Positions 9,701-19,208 are shown, counted from the stretch's first letter. The stretch: DNA of 64,000 nt from Streptomyces spiroverticillatus (GCA_014650415.1 BMUX01000004.1:620001-684000), one strand, 5' to 3'. Numbers and translations: made by a program. Notes: generated from the letters alone by a model not told the origin.

Positions 9701-10528
9701 TCACCCCGCGGCGGGGTGCACCCGGCGGATCGCGGCCCGGTCCTCGACCCCCAGTTCAATCCCGAACACCTCGGCGAGAAGACCGTCCAACTCGTCAGGG
9801 GCGACGGGGCGTTCGTCGAAGCTGCCGTCCGCCCTCCCTGTCCGCAGGGCGTCGGCGACGAAGCCGTAACGGGAGTCGGGGGCGATGTGATGGGCGACGA
9901 CCTTGCCCACGAAGCTGGAGCGGGGGTGGGTGGAGCTGTAGTGGTTCATCAGCTCGAAGTCGACCGGGTGGAGCGTCTGCGGCGCGAAGGCGTACAGATC
10001 GACCCACCCCTGTGCCCGCAGCGACCGCAGTACAAGGATTCCCTCGCCCTCCTCCGCGACCGCGAAACTCCACCCGTCGCTCTGCCGCACCTGCGCCCCG
10101 GCGCGCAGCGGCACCGGCTCCAGCGGCCCCTGCCACCCGAATCCGGCGTCCACCAGCCACTGTTCATCCTCGACGGTCACCGCGAGCACGGCGTGCGTCA
10201 CGGGCAACAGGGCATCCCCGCGCGTACGGTTGCGCGCACCACGCCCGGCGACCTCGAACCCGATCCGCTCCAGTACGGCGGCCAGCAGCGAGTTCTGCTC
10301 GTAGCAGTAGCCGCCGCGCGCCCCCGCGACCATCTTCTGCTGAAGCCTCTTGAGGTCGAGGGACACCGGGCGCCCCAGTGCGACTTCCACGTTCTCGAAG
10401 GGAATCGCCCGCACGTGCGCCCGGTGCAGCGCGTGCAGCACCTCCACGGTGGCCGCGAGCTCCCCTGCGTATCCGATCCGCGCCAAGTAAGCGTCCAGAT
10501 CGACCTGTTCCCCACCCCATGTCGTCAT
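9701..10528 (-). CDS. Arylamine N-acetyltransferase
   Basis: Transfers an acetyl group from acetyl-CoA to arylamines or related substrates by a ping-pong mechanism. The 275-residue protein shows the full Cys-His-Asp triad: Cys in ARGGYCYEQNSLL (about residue 67), His in LPVTHAVLAV (about 104) and Asp in WLVDAGFGWQGPLEPV (about 119). It also has the N-terminal RAIPFENVEVALGR block. The ATG at 10528 gives MTTWGGEQVDLDAYL. The start codon faces, and nearly overlaps, possible starts of the divergent DUF1152 gene. Related enzymes occur both as free detoxification enzymes and as amide synthases in antibiotic clusters. No such cluster is next to it here. Confidence 0.92.
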   Translation of the reverse strand: MTTWGGEQVDLDAYLARIGYAGELAATVEVLHALHRAHVRAIPFENVEVALGRPVSLDLKRLQQKMVAGARGGYCYEQNSLLAAVLERIGFEVAGRGARNRTRGDALLPVTHAVLAVTVEDEQWLVDAGFGWQGPLEPVPLRAGAQVRQSDGWSFAVAEEGEGILVLRSLRAQGWVDLYAFAPQTLHPVDFELMNHYSSTHPRSSFVGKVVAHHIAPDSRYGFVADALRTGRADGSFDERPVAPDELDGLLAEVFGIELGVEDRAAIRRVHPAAG

Positions 10529-10544
10529 GGACACAATGATCGCC

Positions 10545-11507
10545 ATGACCGCGCTGCACACCAATCCCCTTTTCGCCCGCCTGGAGTCCGCCCGGCACGT
10601 CCTGGTGGCGGGTGCGGGCGGAGGCTTCGACGTCTACGCCGGACTGCCGATCGCGCTCTCCCTGCTGCACCAGGGCAAGGACGTCCACCTGGCGAACCTG
10701 ACCTTCGCCGCCGTGGAGGGGCTGCCCCTGGAGGACTGGCTCGCCCCGGACGTCGCCGCCGTGACACCCCGGTCGGCCCTCCACCAGACGTACTTCCCCG
10801 AGCGCACCCTCGCGCAGTGGCTGGAGCTGCACGGCTACCCGAGCACCGTGCACGCCCTCGCACGCACCGGTGTGCAGCCGCTGCGGGCCGCGTACCGGGC
10901 GCTGATCGAGCGGTACGAGATCGACGCCGTGGTCCTCGTGGACGGCGGCACGGACATCCTGATGTGCGGCGACGAGTCCGGGCTCGGCACCCCGGAGGAG
11001 GACCTGACGAGCGTCGCCGCACTGGCCGACCTCGTGGACCTGGTGCCCGAACTCCTGGTGGTGTCGGTGGGGTTCGGGGTGGACGCGTACCACGGAGTGA
11101 GCCACGGACTCGTACTGGAGAACATCGCGGCGCTGGAACGCGACGGTGCGTACCTCGGTGCGTTCTCCCTGTCGCGTACGACGCGGGAGGGCGCCCTGTA
11201 CGTGGACGCCGTGGCGCACGCGCAGCAGCACACGCCCGAGCACCCGAGCATCGTCAACGGGCAGATAGCGGCGGCTGTGCGGGGCGAGTTCGGGAACGTG
11301 CGTTTCACGGCGCGCACCAGTGGCAGCGAGTTGTTCGTCAATCCGCTGATGTCACTGTGCTTCGTTTTCACGCTGGAGGGCCTCGCGCACCGCTGCCGCT
11401 ATCTCGACCGCATCGAGAACACGCACCTCATGCGCCAAGTGAGCAGCGCCATCGCGGAGTTCCGCGACGACGTCACCTGGCGTCCGCCGCGCCGCATCCC
11501 CCACTGA
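10545..11507 (+). CDS. DUF1152 domain protein
   Basis: About 320 residues, with possible starts at 10527, 10536 and 10545. MTALHTNPLFARL at 10545 avoids overlap with the divergent acetyltransferase start. The sequence has a Rossmann-like opening, VLVAGAGGGFDVYAGLPIAL, then VVLVDGGTDILMCGDESGLG, and a C-terminal EFRDDVTWRPPRRIPH. These match DUF1152 proteins of unknown function. No export signal is seen. It may be controlled together with the acetyltransferase, because the two promoters must overlap. Confidence 0.82.
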   Translation: MTALHTNPLFARLESARHVLVAGAGGGFDVYAGLPIALSLLHQGKDVHLANLTFAAVEGLPLEDWLAPDVAAVTPRSALHQTYFPERTLAQWLELHGYPSTVHALARTGVQPLRAAYRALIERYEIDAVVLVDGGTDILMCGDESGLGTPEEDLTSVAALADLVDLVPELLVVSVGFGVDAYHGVSHGLVLENIAALERDGAYLGAFSLSRTTREGALYVDAVAHAQQHTPEHPSIVNGQIAAAVRGEFGNVRFTARTSGSELFVNPLMSLCFVFTLEGLAHRCRYLDRIENTHLMRQVSSAIAEFRDDVTWRPPRRIPH

Positions 11508-11584
11508 CTCCCTGGGCGGCGACTTGTCGCACCCGGTGCGTCCTGTGAGGATCGGCGGACGACTGGAAGCGGAGGGACATCACG

Positions 11585-12115
11585 GTGAGCAGCTTCAACA
11601 AGGGCATCCGGAAAGCCGAGGTCGCCCTCAAGTGGGACCCCAACCCGCTCGGCGCCCCCGCCGCCGACCTCGACATCGTCGCCGCCGTGTACCGGACGGA
11701 GAGCCTGTACGAGGACCCCGCCTACCTGGTGCACTTCGGCAGCCGCTCCCCCGACGGCACGATCACCCTGCACCGGGACAGCAAGACGGGTCAGGGCTTC
11801 GGCGCGGACGAGCAGATGACGATCGAACTGGAGCGTCTGTCGCCGGAGTACGGGCGGGTGGTGCTCGGGGTGGCGATCCAACAGCGCGACAGGCGCATGG
11901 AGTTCGGCGACATACAGAGCACCTCGATGCGCGTGACCGAGGGCTACACCGAGCTTCTGACCAGCGACTTCGTCACTGTTGCGCGGGCCACCGCAGCCAC
12001 TGTCGCGGAGTTCGTACGGGAGGCCGACGGGAGCTGGGACATGCACGAGACAGTGCGCGGTTTTGACGCGGAACCGGAGGAGTTCACCCGGCTGATGGGA
12101 GTGCGGCAGCGCTGA
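11585..12115 (+). CDS. TerD-family protein
   Basis: A 176-residue protein of the TerD/tellurium-resistance family, whose members bind Ca and take part in stress and differentiation phenotypes in actinobacteria. It starts at a GTG (11585) preceded by GGAGGGAC. Family features are VALKWDPNPLG near the start, DLDIVAAVYR, and a C-terminal TVAEFVREADGSWDMHETVRGF. It stands alone and not in a ter operon. It is convergent with nrdJ and shares a strong hairpin with it. The precise role is unknown. Confidence 0.8.
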   Translation: MSSFNKGIRKAEVALKWDPNPLGAPAADLDIVAAVYRTESLYEDPAYLVHFGSRSPDGTITLHRDSKTGQGFGADEQMTIELERLSPEYGRVVLGVAIQQRDRRMEFGDIQSTSMRVTEGYTELLTSDFVTVARATAATVAEFVREADGSWDMHETVRGFDAEPEEFTRLMGVRQR

Positions 12116-12128
12116 CACAGCAACAGCA

Positions 12129-12166
12129 GGAAGGGCGGCACTCCTCCTCAGGAGTGCCGCCCTTCC
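12129..12166. terminator. Bidirectional hairpin between TerD gene and nrdJ
   Basis: A perfect 17-bp stem (GGAAGGGCGGCACTCCT and its complement) around a 4-base loop CCTC lies between two convergent genes. It can act as a terminator for both strands. Confidence 0.85.
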
Positions 12167-12194
12167 GCTACCCGTTCAGGGCGTCAGCCGTGGT

Positions 12195-15086
12195 TCAGCT
12201 GCAACCGCTGGTCGAGCCGCAGCCCTCGCAGATGTAGCAGGAGCCGGCGCGCTGCATCTTCGTGCCGCAGGAGAAGCACAGCGGGGCGTCGGCGTTGATG
12301 CCGAGCTGCATCTCGACCAGTTCGGCCGAGGTGTGCGGGGCGTTCTGCTTGACGACCGGAGCCGGGGCCTCCACCTTGGGGGCGGCGGCGACCGGGGCCA
12401 GCGGCGCGGACTGCGACAGGCCCTCCACGTCCAGCTCGTCCTCCTCCAGCGACGGCTCGTACGAACCGGTGTCGAGGTGGCGCTGACGCTCCTCGGCGGA
12501 GTGGATGCCGAGCGCGGAACGCGTCTCGAAGGGCAGGAAGTCCAGCGCCAGGCGGCGGAAGATGTAGTCGACGATCGACTGCGCCATCCGCACGTCCGGG
12601 TCGTCCGTCATACCGGCCGGCTCGAAGCGCATGTTGACGAACTTCGCGACGTACGTCTCCAGCGGGACGCCGTACTGGAGGCCCACCGAGACCGCGATGG
12701 AGAAGGCGTCCATCATGCCCGCGAGGGTCGAGCCCTGCTTGGACATCTTGAGGAAGACCTCGCCGAGACCGTCGTCCGGGTAGGAGTTGGCGGTCATGTA
12801 GCCCTCGGCGCCACCCACCGTGAAGGAGGTGGTGATGCCCGGGCGGCCCTTGGGGAGGCGCTTGCGGACCGGACGGTACTCGATGACCTTCTCGACGGCC
12901 GTACGAATGGTGTCCTCGGCCTTGGCCGTGACGGCCTCCTTCTCCTTCTCCTTGGTCTTGGCGGAGAGGGGCTGGCCGACCTTGCAGTTGTCGCGGTAGA
13001 TCGCGAGCGCCTTGACGCCCATCTTCCACGCCTCGAAGTAGACCTCTTCGACGTCCTCGACGGTCGCCGTCTCCGGCAGGTTGACCGTCTTGGACAGCGC
13101 GCCGGAGATCCAGGGCTGGATGGCGGCCATCATGCGGACGTGGCCCATCGCGGAGATGGAACGCTCGCCCATGGCGCAGTCGAAGACCTCGTAGTGCTCG
13201 GTCTTCAGGCCGGGGGCGTCGACCACGTTGCCGTTCTCGGCGATGTGGGCGACGATCGCCTCGATCTGCTCCTCCTGGTAACCCAGGCGGCGCAGGGCCT
13301 GCGGGACGGTGCCGTTGACGATCTGCATCGAGCCGCCGCCGACGAGCTTCTTGAACTTGACCAGCGCGAGGTCGGGCTCAAGGCCGGTGGTGTCGCAGGA
13401 CATCGCGAGACCGATGGTGCCGGTGGGGGCGATGACCGAGGCCTGCGAGTTGCGGAAGCCGTTCTTCGCGCCGAGGCGGATGACGTCCTGCCAGGCCTCC
13501 GTGGCGGCGGCCCAGATCGGGTTGTCCAGGTCGTCGACGTGCACGGCGGCCGCGTTGGCGTCGGCGTGCTGCTTCATGACCTGCTGGTGCGGCTCGGCGT
13601 TGCGGGCGTAGCCGTCGTACGGGCCGACGACCGCGGCCAGCTCGGCGCTGCGCTTGTACGACGTACCCGTCATCAGCGAGGTGATGGCGCCGGCGAGGGC
13701 ACGGCCGCCATCGGAGTCGTAGGCGTGGCCGGTCGCCATGAGCAGGGCGCCCAGGTTGGCATAGCCGATGCCCAGCTGGCGGAAGGCGCGGGTGTTCTCA
13801 CCGATCTTCTCGGTGGGGAAGTCCGCGAAGCAGATGGAGATGTCCATCGCGGTGATGACCAGCTCGACGACCTTGGCGAAGCGCTCGGACTCGAAGGACT
13901 GGTTGCCCTTGCCGTCGTCCTTGAGGAACTTCATCAGGTTCAGGGAGGCGAGGTTGCACGAGGTGTTGTCCAGGTGCATGTACTCGCTGCACGGGTTCGA
14001 GCCGTTGATGCGGCCGGACTCCGGGCAGGTGTGCCACTTGTTGATGGTGTCGTCGTACTGGATGCCCGGGTCGGCGCAGGCCCAGGCGGCCTCGGCCATC
14101 TTGCGGAAGAGGGACTTGGCCTCGACCTCTTCGATGACGTCGCCGGTCATGCGGGCGCGCAGGCCGAACTTGCCGCCGTTCTCCACCGCGCGCATGAACT
14201 CGTCGTTCACGCGGACCGAGTTGTTGGCGTTCTGGTACTGGACGGACGTGATGTCGTCGCCGCCCAGGTCCATGTCGAAGCCCGCGTCGCGCAGGGCGCG
14301 GATCTTCTCCTCCTCCTTCACCTTGGTCTCGATGAAGTTCTCGATGTCGGGGTGGTCGACGTCGAGGATGACCATCTTGGCCGCGCGGCGGGTGGCGCCG
14401 CCGGACTTGATGGTTCCGGCGGAGGCGTCGGCACCGCGCATGAAGGAGACCGGACCGGAGGCGTTGCCGCCGGAGGACAGGAGCTCCTTGGAGGAGCGGA
14501 TGCGGGAGAGGTTCAGGCCGGCGCCGGAGCCGCCCTTGAAGATCATGCCCTCTTCCTTGTACCAGTCGAGGATCGACTCCATGGAGTCGTCGACGGCCAG
14601 GATGAAGCAGGCGGAGACCTGCTGCGGCTGCGGGGTGCCGACGTTGAACCAGACGGGGCTGTTGAAGCTGAAGATCTGGTGCAGGAGGGCGTACGCCAGC
14701 TCGTGCTCGAAGATCTCGGCGTCCGCCGGGGAGGCGAAGTAGCCGTAGTCCTCGCCCGCCTTGCGGTACGTCTTGACGATCCGGTCGATGAGCTGCTTGA
14801 GACCGGTCTCGCGCTGCGGGGTGCCGACCGCGCCGCGGAAGTACTTGCTGGTGACGATGTTGACCGCGTTCACCGACCAGAAGTCGGGGAACTCGACGCC
14901 ACGCTGCTCGAAGTTGATCGAGCCGTCGCGCCAGTTGGTCATGACGACGTCACGATGCTCCCAGACCACCTCGTCGTACGGGTGCACGCCCGGAGTGGTG
15001 TGGATGCGCTCGATACGCAGACCCTTGCTGGCCTTGGAACCCTTGTTGCGGGAACCTCGTGCCGGGCCGCTCGTCGTCTCGGTCAT
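12195..15086 (-). CDS. nrdJ: Adenosylcobalamin-dependent (class II) ribonucleoside-diphosphate reductase
   Basis: Reduces ribonucleotides to deoxyribonucleotides using coenzyme B12, so it works without oxygen. 963 residues from ATG 15086 behind GGGAGG. It has the class II landmarks: SFNSPVWFNVGTP, FKGGSGAGLNLSRIRSS, SNPCSEYMHLDNTSCNLASL and SVIAPTGTIGLAMSCDTTG. The C-terminus is a long acidic linker followed by a Cys cluster (CFSCGTKMQ, CYICEGCGSTSGCS) that serves thiol transfer or metal binding. It is downstream of nrdR on the same strand with a 164-bp gap, matching the streptomycete nrdRJ operon. I saw no B12 riboswitch in that gap. Confidence 0.96.
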   Translation of the reverse strand: MTETTSGPARGSRNKGSKASKGLRIERIHTTPGVHPYDEVVWEHRDVVMTNWRDGSINFEQRGVEFPDFWSVNAVNIVTSKYFRGAVGTPQRETGLKQLIDRIVKTYRKAGEDYGYFASPADAEIFEHELAYALLHQIFSFNSPVWFNVGTPQPQQVSACFILAVDDSMESILDWYKEEGMIFKGGSGAGLNLSRIRSSKELLSSGGNASGPVSFMRGADASAGTIKSGGATRRAAKMVILDVDHPDIENFIETKVKEEEKIRALRDAGFDMDLGGDDITSVQYQNANNSVRVNDEFMRAVENGGKFGLRARMTGDVIEEVEAKSLFRKMAEAAWACADPGIQYDDTINKWHTCPESGRINGSNPCSEYMHLDNTSCNLASLNLMKFLKDDGKGNQSFESERFAKVVELVITAMDISICFADFPTEKIGENTRAFRQLGIGYANLGALLMATGHAYDSDGGRALAGAITSLMTGTSYKRSAELAAVVGPYDGYARNAEPHQQVMKQHADANAAAVHVDDLDNPIWAAATEAWQDVIRLGAKNGFRNSQASVIAPTGTIGLAMSCDTTGLEPDLALVKFKKLVGGGSMQIVNGTVPQALRRLGYQEEQIEAIVAHIAENGNVVDAPGLKTEHYEVFDCAMGERSISAMGHVRMMAAIQPWISGALSKTVNLPETATVEDVEEVYFEAWKMGVKALAIYRDNCKVGQPLSAKTKEKEKEAVTAKAEDTIRTAVEKVIEYRPVRKRLPKGRPGITTSFTVGGAEGYMTANSYPDDGLGEVFLKMSKQGSTLAGMMDAFSIAVSVGLQYGVPLETYVAKFVNMRFEPAGMTDDPDVRMAQSIVDYIFRRLALDFLPFETRSALGIHSAEERQRHLDTGSYEPSLEEDELDVEGLSQSAPLAPVAAAPKVEAPAPVVKQNAPHTSAELVEMQLGINADAPLCFSCGTKMQRAGSCYICEGCGSTSGCS

Positions 15087-15250
15087 GCCGCCTCCCATAT
15101 CGGGCTAAAACGCCCAGAAGTACCCAGTTCTTCCCAGGGCACGGTGTGTGTCGTGTTGCCCCGGCCGTCGCGCACGGCAGCCGTGACAGGTCTTGAAGTT
15201 CTTGTGTGCCGCCTGCTCGTCAACCGGCGAGAGGCGGAGCGGGGGCCGGA

Positions 15251-15763
15251 CTAGTCGGCGGCCGCCGCAGGCACGGGAACCGACGGATTGCCGCCCGCCC
15301 CGTTCTCCTGGGCAACGGGCCGCTGGTCACGGAGTTCCGTGATGGCGGCCTCGAAGTCCTCCAGCGAGTCGAACGCCCGGTACACGGACGCGAAGCGCAG
15401 ATAGGCGACGACGTCCAGCTCCTGGAGCGGGCCGAGGATGGCCAGACCCACGTCGTGGGTGGTCAGCTCGGCACTGCCGGTGGCCCGGACCGCCTCTTCG
15501 ACCCGCTGGCCCAGCTTGGCGAGGGCGTCCTCGGTGACCGGGCGGCCCTGGCACGCCTTGCGCACGCCGGAGATGACCTTCGTACGGCTGAAGGGCTCGG
15601 TCACCCCGCTGCGCTTGATCACCATCAGCGAGGCCGTCTCCACCGTCGTGAAACGGCGGGAGCAGTCGGGGCACTGACGGCGCCTGCGGATCGACGTCCC
15701 GTCGTCCGTGGTGCGACTGTCGACCACTCGACTGTCGGGGTGCCTGCAGAAGGGGCAGTGCAT
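15251..15763 (-). CDS. nrdR: Transcriptional repressor NrdR
   Basis: An ATP/dATP-sensing repressor of ribonucleotide reductase genes, 170 residues. It has the zinc ribbon [17 protein letters not shown] and [15 protein letters not shown], then an ATP-cone domain starting [19 protein letters not shown]. An Ala/Pro-rich tail follows the cone. It starts at ATG 15763 with AAGGAGG upstream. Two NrdR boxes lie upstream at 15873-15919, consistent with autoregulation of the nrdRJ transcript. Confidence 0.95.
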   Translation of the reverse strand: MHCPFCRHPDSRVVDSRTTDDGTSIRRRRQCPDCSRRFTTVETASLMVIKRSGVTEPFSRTKVISGVRKACQGRPVTEDALAKLGQRVEEAVRATGSAELTTHDVGLAILGPLQELDVVAYLRFASVYRAFDSLEDFEAAITELRDQRPVAQENGAGGNPSVPVPAAAAD

Positions 15764-15872
15764 GGTTCCAAGGCCTCCTTCGCGGCACGTCTGAAGAGCT
15801 TCGCCAGGTCGCGTGGCGGACCCTCGAAGCAGCTCCCAGCATAGTCGATCCCGAGCCCCAGGCGGACCACGG

Positions 15873-15919
15873 ACCACAACTTGTGGGCGGCTGGAGCGAT
15901 CCAACCACTAGATCTGGGG
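15873..15919 (-). promoter_or_regulatory. Pair of NrdR boxes upstream of nrdRJ
   Basis: Two near-palindromic 16-mers, ACCACAACTTGTGGGC (15873-15888) and ACCACTAGATCTGGGG (15904-15919), have centres exactly 31 bp apart. The spacing of about three helical turns and the sequence resemble the known NrdR box consensus (acaCwAtATaTwGtgt). They lie 110-156 bp upstream of the nrdR start. Confidence 0.75.
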
Positions 15920-16151
15920 TTTCGGCGACTCTTCGCCCCTACGCGCGTGTCGCACCGCAAAGCGGCGGAAAGCCGCGGGGAGGGGCACCCGAGGGGCAGT
16001 GGGCGTCGACCGCCCACGAGGGTACGGGACGCACGGCACGGAGCGGGATTCCGCTCCCTCGGACGGCTCATCGGGGAGAGGTGCGACACCTCGCGGCGCG
16101 ATGTTCGAGCGGGCGGCCCCCGAGCGGGACACAAGGAGGAAGGCTACCGTA

Positions 16152-16253
16152 ATGAGCCGAATTGCCGTTCGGGCCCTTCGGCCACGGATCCAGGGACCCG
16201 TGGCCGTTGATCACCGCGGAACCCTCGTTCCATACACCCATCCGTACGAATAG
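16152..16253 (+). CDS. Possible small protein of 33 residues between nrdR and lexA
   Basis: A short frame begins at ATG 16152 and is preceded at 8 bases by a very strong ribosome binding site (AAGGAGGAAGG). The peptide would start MSRIAVRALRPRIQGPVAVD and end YTHPYE. It lies in the 590-bp divergent region between nrdR and lexA, just upstream of the lexA promoter. No family is recognised. The excellent Shine-Dalgarno is the main argument; the short length makes this uncertain. Confidence 0.4.
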   Translation: MSRIAVRALRPRIQGPVAVDHRGTLVPYTHPYE

Positions 16254-16277
16254 GGCAGCCATTCTGCGGTTTTTCAC

Positions 16278-16293
16278 TCGAACGTGTGTTTGG
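16278..16293 (+). promoter_or_regulatory. LexA-binding site (SOS box) of lexA
   Basis: TCGAACGTGTGTTTGG matches the actinobacterial SOS box TCGAAC-N4-GTTCGA in the first half and in three of six positions of the second. It lies 63-78 bp upstream of the lexA start, which fits autoregulation. Confidence 0.75.
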
Positions 16294-16355
16294 CGCAACC
16301 TTTCGAAAGCTACTACCGTTGTCCGGTCAGGGAGACCATTCGAGAGGGGCCGACC

Positions 16356-17141
16356 ATGACCACCACCGCGGACAGCGCAACGATCGCCGCCCAGGACCGC
16401 TCCCAGGGCCGACTTGAGCCGGTGCATGCCATGAATGACGCGACCACGAACTCCGAGGGCGCCAAGCCCACCCGCTCGCTGCCCGGCCGACCTCCGGGCA
16501 TCAGGGCGGACAGCTCGGGCCTGACCGACCGGCAGCGCCGGGTGATCGAGGTGATCCGGGACTCGGTGCAGCGCCGGGGATACCCGCCGTCCATGCGCGA
16601 GATCGGGCAGGCGGTCGGGCTCTCCAGCACGTCCTCCGTCGCCCACCAGCTGATGGCTCTCGAACGGAAGGGCTTCCTGCGCCGCGACCCGCACCGCCCC
16701 CGTGCCTACGAGGTGCGCGGCTCCGACCAGCCCAGCACCCAGCCCACGGACACGGCCGGCAAGCCCGCCGCTTCGTACGTCCCGCTGGTCGGCCGGATCG
16801 CCGCCGGTGGCCCGATCCTCGCCGAGGAGTCGGTCGAGGACGTCTTCCCGCTCCCCCGCCAGCTGGTGGGCGACGGCGAGCTCTTCGTCCTCAAGGTCGT
16901 CGGCGACTCCATGGTCGAGGCCGCGATCTGTGACGGCGACTGGGTGACCGTGCGCCGCCAGCCCGTCGCGGAGAACGGCGACATCGTGGCCGCGATGCTC
17001 GACGGCGAGGCCACCGTGAAGCGCTTCAAGCGCGAGGACAACCACATCTGGCTGCTTCCGCACAACGCCGCGTACCAGCCGATCCCCGGTGACGACGCGA
17101 CCATTCTGGGCAAGGTCGTCGCGGTGCTGCGGCGTGTCTGA
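16356..17141 (+). CDS. lexA: LexA repressor
   Basis: SOS repressor and self-cleaving protease, 261 residues. An unusually long N-terminal arm of about 60 residues precedes the winged helix ([20 protein letters not shown] and [20 protein letters not shown]). The C-terminal peptidase domain has the Ala-Gly cleavage site (VGRIAAGGP), the catalytic Ser in [11 protein letters not shown], and the Lys in [13 protein letters not shown] 16356 has GAGAGGGG upstream. All catalytic residues are present. The coprotease RecA, which triggers LexA cleavage, appears broken in this same window (see recA). Confidence 0.96.
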   Translation: MTTTADSATIAAQDRSQGRLEPVHAMNDATTNSEGAKPTRSLPGRPPGIRADSSGLTDRQRRVIEVIRDSVQRRGYPPSMREIGQAVGLSSTSSVAHQLMALERKGFLRRDPHRPRAYEVRGSDQPSTQPTDTAGKPAASYVPLVGRIAAGGPILAEESVEDVFPLPRQLVGDGELFVLKVVGDSMVEAAICDGDWVTVRRQPVAENGDIVAAMLDGEATVKRFKREDNHIWLLPHNAAYQPIPGDDATILGKVVAVLRRV

Positions 17142-17159
17142 CGCCCGCCGCGGTGATGT

Positions 17160-17202
17160 GAGAGGGCCCCGGGACCACTGAGGTGGTCGCCGGGGCCCTC
17201 TC
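17160..17202. terminator. Hairpin after lexA
   Basis: Stem GAGAGGGCCCCGG / CCGGGGCCCTCTC, continued by an inner GACCAC-TGAG-GTGGTC stem, lies between convergent lexA and the DinG-like gene. It is likely bidirectional. Confidence 0.85.
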
Positions 17203-17225
17203 GCTCGCCTGCGCGGATCCGGCGG

Positions 17226-19208
17226 CTATGTGCCCTCCGCCTTCGCCGCCGCGTCGATCGCGGCCAGCGAGCGGCGTACCTGATTGCGGTCGACGGTGTA
17301 CCAGAAGTCCGGCATGGAGGCCTTGAGGTAGCTGCCGTACCGGGCCGTGGCCAGCCGCTGGTCCAGCACCGCCACGACGCCCTTGTCGCCCGTGGCCCGG
17401 ACGAGTCGGCCGGCGCCCTGCGCCATCAGCAGCGCCGCATGCGTCGCGGCCACGGCCATGAAGCCGTTGCCGCCGTTCTCCTCGACCGCCTTCTGGCGGG
17501 CGCTCATCAGCGGGTCGTCGGGGCGCGGGAACGGGATCTTGTCCATCACCACGAGCTGGCAGCTCGGCCCGGGCACGTCCACGCCCTGCCACAGCGAGAG
17601 CGTGCCGAACAGACAGGTCTGCGGGTCGGCCGCGAAGCCCTTGATCAGCTCGCCGAGGGTGTCCTCGCCCTGGAGCAGGATCGGCATGTCGAGCCGCTCG
17701 CGCAGCGACTCCGCCGCGGTCTGGGCCGCCTTCATCGAGGAGAAGAGGCCGAGCGTGCGCCCGCCCGCCGCCTCGATCAGCTCGGCCAGTTCGTCGAGCA
17801 TGTCCTCGCGCCCGGCGTCCCGGGTGGGGCGGGCCAGGTGCTTGGCGACGTACAGGATGCCCTGCTTGGGGTAGTCGAAGGGCGAGCCGACGTCGAGGCC
17901 CTTCCACTCGGGGAAGTCCTCGCCGTGCTGCCCCTCGGGGGCCAGGCCCAGCGAGGCGCCGACGCCGTTGAAGTCGCCGCCCAGCTTGAGGGTGGCGGAG
18001 GTGAGGATCACGGAGCGCTCGGTGAAGAGCTTCTCGCGCAGCAGCCCGGAGACGGAGAGCGGGGCGACGCGCAGGGACGAGGTCCCGTAGCGGTCGTTGC
18101 GCTCGAACCAGACGACGTCGTACTCCGAGCCGTTCGCGATGCGCTCGGCCACGCCGTGGATGTTCTCCACCATGGCGAGGGCCTGCTTGCGGACGGCGTC
18201 CTCGTCGGTGACGGAGCGGTCCTTGGTGGAGCCGAGCGCGGAGATCACCGTGCGGGCGGCGTCGCGCAGCGCCATCAGCGCGTACCCGAGGTCCTCCGGG
18301 ATCTCCTCCAGGCGGCCGGGCAGGGCCAGCTCCATGACTCGCTCGAAGCTGTCGGACGCTGTCAGGAGGGCGTCCGCCGCCTTCTCGTTGACGATCTTCG
18401 CGGCGCGCTTGACGGCCCGGTTGACCTGCGTCGGGGTCAGCTCGCCGGTGGCGACGCCCGTGACCCGGGAGACCAGTTCGTGCGCCTCGTCGACGATCAG
18501 CACCTCGTGCTGCGGCAGGACGGGCGCGCCCTCGATGGCGTCGATGGCCAGCAGCGCGTGGTTGGTGACGACGACGTCGGCGAGCTTGGAGCGCTCGCGG
18601 GCCGCCTCGGCGAAGCACTCCGCACCGTACGCGCACTTGCTGGCGCCCAGGCACTCGCGGGAGGAGACGGAGACCTGGCCCCACGCCTTGTCGGAGACGC
18701 CCGGAGTGAGGTCGTCGCGGTCGCCCGTCTCGGTCTCGTCGGCCCAGTCGCGCATCCGCAGCAGGTCCTTGCCGAGCTTGCTGCTGGGCCCGGTGGACTC
18801 GTAGCTCTCGATCGGGTTGAAGAGGCCGTCCTCCTCGTCCTGCGGGGCGCCCTCGTGCAGGCGGTGCAGGCACAGGTAGTTCGACCGGCCCTTGAGCATC
18901 GCGAACTGCGGGGTGCGCCGCAGCAGCGGCTTGAGCGCCTCCACCGTGCGCGGCAGGTCACGCTCCACGAGCTGGCGCTGGAGGGCCAGCGTCGCGGTGG
19001 CGACCACAACGCGCTCGCCGTGGGCGAGGGCCGGCACCAAATAGCCCAGGGACTTTCCGGTGCCGGTGCCCGCCTGGACGAGCAGGTGGGAGTTGTCGTC
19101 GACCGCGTCGGCGACGGCCTGGGCCATAGTGACCTGGCCAGGCCGTTCCACACCGCCGACGGAGGCGACGGCGGCGTGGAGGAGCTCGGGGAGTGAGGGC
19201 TTCGTCAT
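17226..19208 (-). CDS. ATP-dependent DNA helicase of the DinG/XPD family
   Basis: A 660-residue superfamily 2 helicase. It has Walker A (VQAGTGTGKSLGYL, about residue 45), the DEAH box (VLIVDEAHELVS), a four-Cys Fe-S region (YLCLHRL, then SRECLGASKCAYGAECF) between them, and the late motif GRLVRATGDKGVVAVLD. The Fe-S cysteines point to a 5'-3' XPD/DinG-type enzyme that resolves R-loops, G-quadruplexes or recombination intermediates. It is convergent with lexA and not part of an obvious operon. No LexA box was noticed upstream. Confidence 0.92.
   Translation of the reverse strand: MTKPSLPELLHAAVASVGGVERPGQVTMAQAVADAVDDNSHLLVQAGTGTGKSLGYLVPALAHGERVVVATATLALQRQLVERDLPRTVEALKPLLRRTPQFAMLKGRSNYLCLHRLHEGAPQDEEDGLFNPIESYESTGPSSKLGKDLLRMRDWADETETGDRDDLTPGVSDKAWGQVSVSSRECLGASKCAYGAECFAEAARERSKLADVVVTNHALLAIDAIEGAPVLPQHEVLIVDEAHELVSRVTGVATGELTPTQVNRAVKRAAKIVNEKAADALLTASDSFERVMELALPGRLEEIPEDLGYALMALRDAARTVISALGSTKDRSVTDEDAVRKQALAMVENIHGVAERIANGSEYDVVWFERNDRYGTSSLRVAPLSVSGLLREKLFTERSVILTSATLKLGGDFNGVGASLGLAPEGQHGEDFPEWKGLDVGSPFDYPKQGILYVAKHLARPTRDAGREDMLDELAELIEAAGGRTLGLFSSMKAAQTAAESLRERLDMPILLQGEDTLGELIKGFAADPQTCLFGTLSLWQGVDVPGPSCQLVVMDKIPFPRPDDPLMSARQKAVEENGGNGFMAVAATHAALLMAQGAGRLVRATGDKGVVAVLDQRLATARYGSYLKASMPDFWYTVDRNQVRRSLAAIDAAAKAEGT

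Noticed and set aside
15087..15250. Cobalamin riboswitch upstream of nrdJ
   Set aside because: The gap is only 164 bp and I did not find a B12-box-like conserved sequence; regulation is explained by NrdR boxes upstream of nrdR.
12333..15254. Long open frame of more than 900 codons opposite nrdJ
   Set aside because: Third-position GC bias keeps the antisense strand open. Its predicted protein is a low-complexity Leu/Gly/Arg/Val mixture, while the reverse strand encodes a clear ribonucleotide reductase.
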